Assembly: GCA_001604005.1 (NCBI GenBank)
Contig: LVAM01000005.1
Span: 1-64,000, forward strand
Length of the DNA: 64,000 nt
Origin: Clostridiales bacterium Firm_07
GTDB lineage: Bacteria; Bacillota; Clostridia; Oscillospirales; CAG-272
Reading direction: 5' to 3'
Part shown: positions 59,201 through 64,000 of the stretch, one piece after another
Layout: each line of letters starts with the position of its first letter
Numbering within the stretch: the stretch's first letter is position 1
The notes under the pieces: model-generated
What the model saw: the letters and a program-made list of their open reading frames with translations, nothing else
The model's database searches: none
What the model was told of the DNA's origin: nothing
Position numbers and translations under genes: made by a program

Positions 59201-60538
59201 ATGGTTCGGATAACGGGTTTGGAATCGACGCGCGCGCGCGCCGCCGCGGCGGGGATCCGCGCGGGCGACACGCTTCTTTCGATCAACGGCAACGAGATCG
59301 CGGACGTGCTGGACTATCGTTTTTACCTTGCGGACGAGCATTTGACGCTCTCGCTCCTGCGGGACGGGGCGCCGCTCACGGTGACGATCGACAAGGAGAT
59401 CTACGACGATATCGGGCTTTTGTTTGAAACTCCCTTGATGGATCGCAAAAAATGTTGCGCCAACCGCTGTGTTTTTTGTTTTATCGACCAATTGCCGAAA
59501 GGACTGCGCCCTTCGCTGTATTTTAAGGACGACGACGCGCGCCTTTCCTTTCTGCACGGCAACTATATCACGCTGACCAATCTTTACGACAAAGATATCG
59601 ACCGCATCATCAAAATGCACATTTCGCCGGTCAACATTTCGGTGCATACCACTAATCCCGCGCTTCGGTGCGAGATGATGGGAAACCGCCGCGCGGGCGA
59701 AGTGCTTTCGTATCTGAAAAAATTGGCGCGCGGCGGCATTGATTTGCGGCTTCAAATCGTGCTGTGCCGCGGGATCAACGACGGAAAAGAGCTCTCGCGT
59801 TCGATGCGGGAACTCGCCGCCCTTCACCCTGCCGTGACCAGCGTTTCGATCGTTCCGGCGGGGTTGACGCGGTATCGGGAAGGGCTTTTTCCCCTGACGC
59901 CTTTTACGCCCGAAGAGTGTCGCGCGGTCATTCGCCAAGTGAACGATTACGGCGAGCATTGCCGGCGCAAGACGGGCAACCGCATTTTTTGCTGTGCCGA
60001 CGAGTTTTATCTGAAAGCCGGAATGCCGCTTCCGCCCGAGGAGTATTACGGAGAATACGAGCAACTGGAAAACGGCGTGGGTATGATTCGTGCGACGGAA
60101 GAGGATTTTGTGCGCGAACTGCCCTTTGTCGAGGAGTATTTTCCACAGCCCGTTCCCGTCCGTCGCCGTGTGACGCTGGCAACGGGCAAGGCGGCGACCG
60201 CGCTGATGCGTCGACTTGCCGCGCGCCTTACGGCGCGCGTCCCGTGGCTGACGGTCGACATTTGCGAGATCGAGAATCGCTTTTTCGGACCGGAGATCAC
60301 GGTGTCGGGGCTGTTGACGGGCAAAGATATCGCGGAGCAACTGTCGGGCAAGGATCTCGGCGACGCGCTGCTTCTCCCCGCAAACACCTTGCGCGCGGAG
60401 CGCGACCTGTTCCTTTGCGGTATGACGCCGGCGGAACTGTCGGAAAAGCTTTCCGTGCCGCTTCTTTTCACGGGGGACGACGCCCCTTCGCTTTTACACA
60501 ATCTTTTGGGCAGCGACACTGCCGACACGCCGAAATGA
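59201..60538 (+). CDS. DUF512 radical-SAM protein with PDZ domain
   Basis: A 445-residue protein: N-terminal PDZ-like domain (about 1-65, AAGIRAGDTLLSINGNEI), then a radical-SAM-like core with the cysteine cluster CANRCVFCF (C-x3-C-x2-C, about 87-94) and the DUF512 domain to the end (VRELPFVEEYF; TGKAATALM; TVSGLLTGKDIAEQL). The family is almost always next to der in Clostridia, as here; the reaction is unknown. The ATG at 59201 follows GGAGAGG closely. The frame upstream of it overlaps the promoter and is unlikely. Confidence 0.9.
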   Translation: MVRITGLESTRARAAAAGIRAGDTLLSINGNEIADVLDYRFYLADEHLTLSLLRDGAPLTVTIDKEIYDDIGLLFETPLMDRKKCCANRCVFCFIDQLPKGLRPSLYFKDDDARLSFLHGNYITLTNLYDKDIDRIIKMHISPVNISVHTTNPALRCEMMGNRRAGEVLSYLKKLARGGIDLRLQIVLCRGINDGKELSRSMRELAALHPAVTSVSIVPAGLTRYREGLFPLTPFTPEECRAVIRQVNDYGEHCRRKTGNRIFCCADEFYLKAGMPLPPEEYYGEYEQLENGVGMIRATEEDFVRELPFVEEYFPQPVPVRRRVTLATGKAATALMRRLAARLTARVPWLTVDICEIENRFFGPEITVSGLLTGKDIAEQLSGKDLGDALLLPANTLRAERDLFLCGMTPAELSEKLSVPLLFTGDDAPSLLHNLLGSDTADTPK

Positions 60539-60547
60539 GGTGATATT

Positions 60548-61885
60548 ATGTCAAAACCGAGAATAGCCATCGTGGGCAGACCGAACGTGGGAAAAAGCAC
60601 GCTTTTCAACCGCCTCATCGGCGAGCGTCGCTCCATCGTGGAGGACACGCCCGGCGTCACGCGCGACCGCATTTACGGCGAGACCGAGTGGCGCGGACGC
60701 AAACTGACGCTGATCGACACCGGCGGCATCGAGCCGAAAAGCGACGACGTCATCTTAAAACAGATGAAACGGCAGGCGGAGATCGCCATTGAGAGCGCCG
60801 ACGTGATCGTGTTCCTTTGCGACGTACAGTCGGGGCTCACGCCCGACGACCGCGAGGTGGCGATGCTTCTCAAACGCAGCGGAAAGCCCATCGTGCCCGC
60901 CGTCAACAAATGCGACAGCACGGGCAAAACGCCGCTTGCGTATTATGAATTTTACGAACTCGGCTTCGATACAGACCCCGTGGCGGTCTCCTCGGTGCAC
61001 GGCACCGGCACGGGAGATCTGCTGGACGCGGTGTGGGAGTTTTTGCCCCCCGAAGACGCGGCGGAGGAGGACGACGATCGCATCAAAGTGGCGGTGATCG
61101 GCAAGCCGAACGCCGGAAAATCGTCGCTGATCAACCGCCTTGTCGGCAGCGACCGACTGATCGTTTCGGATATCGCGGGCACGACGCGCGACGCCGTGGA
61201 CAGCGACATTGACAACGAGTACGGCAAGTTCACCTTTATCGACACGGCGGGGATCCGGCGACAGTCGAAGATCAACGACAAAATCGAAAAATACAGCGTA
61301 CTGCGCGCCAACATGGCGGTGGAACGCGCCGACGTGTGCCTTTTGATGATCGACGCGGGCGAGGGCGTGACCGAGCAGGACGAGCGCATCGCGGGCATCG
61401 CGCACGAGGCGGGCAAAGCGGTGGTGATCCTGGTCAACAAGTGGGACACCGTGGAAAAAGACAATACCACCGTCAACCGCTTTACGGAAGAGGTCTATAC
61501 CGCGCTCTCCTATATGCAATACGCGCCGTTGCTCTTTATCTCCGCCAAAACGGGACAACGCGTGGCGCAAATTTTTGAACATATCGCGTACGTCTACAAT
61601 CAAAGCCGTATGCGCGTTTCCACGGGCATGCTCAACGACGTGCTCGGCGACGCGACCACGCGCGTACAGCCGCCCTCGGACAAGGGACGCCGTTTGAAGA
61701 TCTACTATATGACGCAGGCGCAGGTCGCGCCGCCGACGTTCGTCATTTTCTGCAACAGCGCGCCGCTTTTCCATTTTTCCTATCAACGGTATATCGAAAA
61801 TTGCCTGCGTTCCACTTTCGGTTTCCGCGGCACGCCGATACGTCTGATTATCCGCGAGAGAGGGGAGGATGCGCCCGATGCGTGA
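60548..61885 (+). CDS. der: Ribosome biogenesis GTPase Der (EngA)
   Basis: A 445-residue essential GTPase for large-subunit assembly. Two G domains in tandem: G1 GRPNVGKS (about 9-16) with DTPGVTRD and DTGG, NKCD; second G1 GKPNAGKS (about 184-191), with DIAGTTRD, DTAG and NKWD. A KH-like C-terminal domain (about 355-445) follows. GAGGTG five bases before ATG; nine bases after the DUF512 stop. Its end overlaps obgE by eight bases. Confidence 0.97.
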   Translation: MSKPRIAIVGRPNVGKSTLFNRLIGERRSIVEDTPGVTRDRIYGETEWRGRKLTLIDTGGIEPKSDDVILKQMKRQAEIAIESADVIVFLCDVQSGLTPDDREVAMLLKRSGKPIVPAVNKCDSTGKTPLAYYEFYELGFDTDPVAVSSVHGTGTGDLLDAVWEFLPPEDAAEEDDDRIKVAVIGKPNAGKSSLINRLVGSDRLIVSDIAGTTRDAVDSDIDNEYGKFTFIDTAGIRRQSKINDKIEKYSVLRANMAVERADVCLLMIDAGEGVTEQDERIAGIAHEAGKAVVILVNKWDTVEKDNTTVNRFTEEVYTALSYMQYAPLLFISAKTGQRVAQIFEHIAYVYNQSRMRVSTGMLNDVLGDATTRVQPPSDKGRRLKIYYMTQAQVAPPTFVIFCNSAPLFHFSYQRYIENCLRSTFGFRGTPIRLIIRERGEDAPDA

Positions 61886-63161
61886 CGCCGAGAGAATCAT
61901 CGACAAAGTCAAGATTTACGTCAAAGCGGGCAACGGCGGCAACGGAGCGGTATCTTTTCACCGCGAGAAATACGTGGCGCGCGGCGGTCCCGACGGCGGC
62001 GACGGCGGGCACGGCGGCAATATCGTCTTTCGCGTGGAAAAAGGCGCAACCACACTGCTTTTCTTCCGCGATCACCGCAAATTCGTCGCCAAAAACGGCG
62101 GCGACGGGAAAGGGGACAAGTTTCACGGCGCCACCGCGCCCGACGTGGTGATCCCCGTGCCGCTCGGCACGGTCATTCGTGACGCCGAGAGCGGCCGCAT
62201 TCTGCACGATATGTCGGACGACGTGCCCTATGTTTGCTGTCGCGGCGGCAAAGGGGGATTCGGCAACCGCCGTTTCGCCACGCCCACACGGCAGATCCCG
62301 ATGTTCGCGCGCCCCGGCGCCACGGGCGAGGAGAGGGAACTGATCCTCGAACTGAAAATGTTGGCGGACGTGGGACTTGTGGGGCTCCCCAGCGTCGGCA
62401 AATCGTCGCTTCTCGCGCGCATCAGCGCGGCGCGCCCCAAAGTCGCCGCGTATCATTTCACCACCCTTTCCCCCAATCTCGGCGTTGTGAAAACCGGCGC
62501 GGAGAGCGGCTTTGTGGCGGCGGACATTCCGGGGTTGATCGAAGGCGCCGCGGACGGCGCGGGGCTCGGGCACGCGTTTTTGCGGCACATCGAGCGTTGC
62601 CGAATGCTGTTGCATATCGTGGACATTTCGGGCGAGGAGGGCAGAGACCCGCGTGAGGATTTTCGCGTCATCAACGAGGAACTGCGCCGGTACAGCGAGA
62701 AACTTGCCGCCTTGCCGCAAATTTTGGTTGCCAACAAGTGCGACGCCGCGCCCCCCGATTTTGACCGCGCGGCGCTGGACGCCTTTGCGAAAAGCGAGGG
62801 CTTGCCGATCTTTTATATCTCCGCCGCCACCGGCGAGGGGATACCCGATCTTTTGCACGCCGTGACCGAGCGGTTGAAAGAACTTCCGCCCATCGTCACT
62901 TACGAAAGCGAAATCGAGGAAGAGGAAGAAGCCCCCGACACGCGCGAGGTGCGCGTGACGCGGCAGGGGAACGACTTTTTTGTCGAGGGCAAATGGCTGG
63001 TGAAACTGGTCGAGAGCGTCAACTTTTCCGATTATGAGTCCCGCGCGTATTTTGAGAAAAATCTCATTCGTTTCGGCGTCATCGACGCCCTTGCCGAGGC
63101 GGGGTGCGAGGACGGCTGTACGGTGCATATCGAAGATTTTCAATTTGATTTTGTGAAATAA
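61878..63161 (+). CDS. obgE: GTPase Obg
   Basis: A 427-residue GTPase in ribosome assembly and stress control. The glycine-rich Obg domain (1 to about 155) starts DKVKIYVKAGNGGNGAVSF; the G domain has G1 GLPSVGKSS (about 164-172), the DIPGLIEGA switch, and NKCD; an acidic linker EEEEEAPD leads to an OCT domain (about 350-427). I choose ATG 61878 because AGGGGAGG is nine bases upstream; the ATG at 61869 is too close to it. Confidence 0.96.
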   Translation: MRDAERIIDKVKIYVKAGNGGNGAVSFHREKYVARGGPDGGDGGHGGNIVFRVEKGATTLLFFRDHRKFVAKNGGDGKGDKFHGATAPDVVIPVPLGTVIRDAESGRILHDMSDDVPYVCCRGGKGGFGNRRFATPTRQIPMFARPGATGEERELILELKMLADVGLVGLPSVGKSSLLARISAARPKVAAYHFTTLSPNLGVVKTGAESGFVAADIPGLIEGAADGAGLGHAFLRHIERCRMLLHIVDISGEEGRDPREDFRVINEELRRYSEKLAALPQILVANKCDAAPPDFDRAALDAFAKSEGLPIFYISAATGEGIPDLLHAVTERLKELPPIVTYESEIEEEEEAPDTREVRVTRQGNDFFVEGKWLVKLVESVNFSDYESRAYFEKNLIRFGVIDALAEAGCEDGCTVHIEDFQFDFVK

Positions 63162-63175
63162 GAGAGGAGAAAACG

Positions 63176-63706
63176 ATGAACATTTGGCACGACGTCAAGC
63201 CGGAGCGCGTCACTCCGACCGATTTTCTCTCCGTGGTGGAGATCCCGAAAGGCGGCAATTGCAAATACGAACTCGATAAAGACACGGGGCGTCTGCGCCT
63301 TGACCGCATTCTCTACACTTCCACGCATTATCCCGCCAATTACGGCTTTATTCCGCGCACGTACGCCGACGACGGCGACCCGCTGGACGTGCTGGTCATC
63401 TGCGCCGAACCGATCTATCCGATGACGCTGGTGCAGGTCTATCCCATCGGCGGCATTCGTATGCTGGACGACGGGCGCGTGGACGATAAGATCATTGCCA
63501 TTCCGTTTGCCGATCCCACCTATAACACCATCAAAACGGTGGACGGATTGCCCGTGCACATTTTCGAGGAAATTATGCACTTTTTCACGGTGTACAAGCA
63601 ACTGGAAAACAAGACGACCGACGTGCAGGCGCTTTACGGCCGAGAACACGCCGAGGAGATCGTGGCGGAAGCGATCGAGGGCTACCGCGTAAAGTTCGGC
63701 AAGTGA
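63176..63706 (+). CDS. ppa: Inorganic pyrophosphatase (class I)
   Basis: Hydrolyses pyrophosphate, 176 residues, standard family I length. Visible are EIPKGGNCKYELDKDTG (about 22-38), YPANYGFIPRTYADDGDPLDVLV (signature aspartates DGDPLD, about 64-69) and the later DDKIIAIP and FFTVYKQLE. GAGAGGAG six bases before ATG. Last gene of the run; a strong terminator follows. Confidence 0.96.
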   Translation: MNIWHDVKPERVTPTDFLSVVEIPKGGNCKYELDKDTGRLRLDRILYTSTHYPANYGFIPRTYADDGDPLDVLVICAEPIYPMTLVQVYPIGGIRMLDDGRVDDKIIAIPFADPTYNTIKTVDGLPVHIFEEIMHFFTVYKQLENKTTDVQALYGREHAEEIVAEAIEGYRVKFGK

Positions 63707-63725
63707 TTTCCGCTTTGGAGCAAAC

Positions 63726-63756
63726 AAAAAACACCCCCGCGGGGGGTGTTTTTTTG
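63726..63756 (+). terminator. Terminator after ppa
   Basis: Stem AAAAAACACCCCC/GGGGGTGTTTTTT with a three- to four-base loop and T run on the plus strand; the symmetric A run means that it may also work in the other direction. Confidence 0.9.
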
Positions 63757-63945
63757 TTTGGTTCGCCTTATTTGCGATACCAATAATAATCGCAATAATC
63801 GTACGTCAAATGTTTTGCGTTTATCTCGGCGTTCGTCATATCCATATCTGCGCCGCTGGTCGCATTTTCTATCGGAAAAATATCAATGGTATTTGCAAAC
63901 AAATTTTTCGATATATTTTTCCTATAAAAGACATATATACAAAAT
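63757..63945 (-). other. Right-edge region with a short open minus-strand frame
   Basis: No plus-strand gene is credible. On the minus strand a frame stays open to a TAA at 63769-63767 and would end ...TYDYCDYYWYRK, but there is no ATG with a ribosome binding site in the window; a TTG near 63899 is the best start and gives about 44 residues. It could be a small gene or a decayed gene end. Confidence 0.25.
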
Positions 63946-63978
63946 GCCGCCCGCAGAGCGGGCGGCGCGTTTTATTTT
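63946..63978. terminator. Stem-loop at right edge
   Basis: Perfect nine-pair GC-rich stem GCCGCCCGC/GCGGGCGGC with a three-base loop. A T-rich run follows on the plus strand and a shorter ATTTTGT on the minus strand, where it could end a gene entering from the right. Confidence 0.6.
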
Positions 63979-64000
63979 TTCTCGATCACGATAAAAAATG

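Overview
The window looks like a chromosomal segment of a moderately GC-rich anaerobic Bacillota, probably Clostridia. I base this on near-consensus sigma-A promoters (TTGACA, 17 bp, TATAAT) before most transcription units, strong AGGAGG-type ribosome binding sites, a PadR/DUF1700/DUF4097 operon, a DUF512 radical-SAM gene next to der, and genes of YqeG and YwaF type. The exact lineage cannot be read from the sequence. I see no rRNA, transposase, integrase or CRISPR array. Three tRNA genes (Gly-CCC, Pro-CGG, Thr-CGT) all carry an encoded CCA.

Layout. 0-11.4 kb: housekeeping and small-operon DNA: tRNA-Gly, a phosphoribosyltransferase-aspS pair, holA, a GMP synthetase that consists only of the ATP-pyrophosphatase half, a DMT transporter, an extra RNase III-like gene with an elaborate 5' leader, the PadR/DUF1700/DUF4097 operon, a methyltransferase-like gene and a cation diffusion facilitator. 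11.4-17.9 kb (minus strand): a six-gene operon that makes CDP-4-keto-3,6-dideoxyglucose (rfbF, rfbG, rfbH) and carries a polyprenyl-phosphate-type glycosyltransferase, a YwaF-like membrane protein and a processive membrane glycosyltransferase. 18-19.5 kb: tRNA-Pro and a PHP-domain phosphoesterase.

19.5-49.8 kb (plus strand): a very large surface-polysaccharide locus read from one recognisable promoter. It holds an aminotransferase, an initiating phosphoglycosyl transferase fused to a second aminotransferase-like domain, an ATP-grasp ligase, ten glycosyltransferases, three acyltransferases, a Wzy-like polymerase, two nucleotide-sugar dehydrogenases, a Wzm/Wzt-type ABC exporter whose ATPase has a C-terminal glycan-binding-like domain, the UDP-N-acetyl-L-fucosamine pathway (CapE, CapF, CapG types) and, downstream, a CE7-type deacetylase. 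Together these predict an acidic, amino-sugar-rich glycan that is built on undecaprenyl phosphate, exported and acylated.

49.8-64 kb: a GH20-like enzyme; YqeG phosphatase plus endonuclease-IV-like enzyme; a YoaP-like acetyltransferase; tRNA-Thr; an SGNH hydrolase-dus-murI operon; a BspA-like lipoprotein; a CvpA-like membrane protein; and a DUF512-der-obgE-ppa run. The most unusual points are the leader of the RNase III-like gene (stacked terminator and competing anti-Shine-Dalgarno pairings), the phosphoglycosyl transferase-aminotransferase fusion, the coexistence of a Wzy-like polymerase with an ABC exporter and no visible Wzx flippase, and the GMP synthetase without a glutaminase domain.
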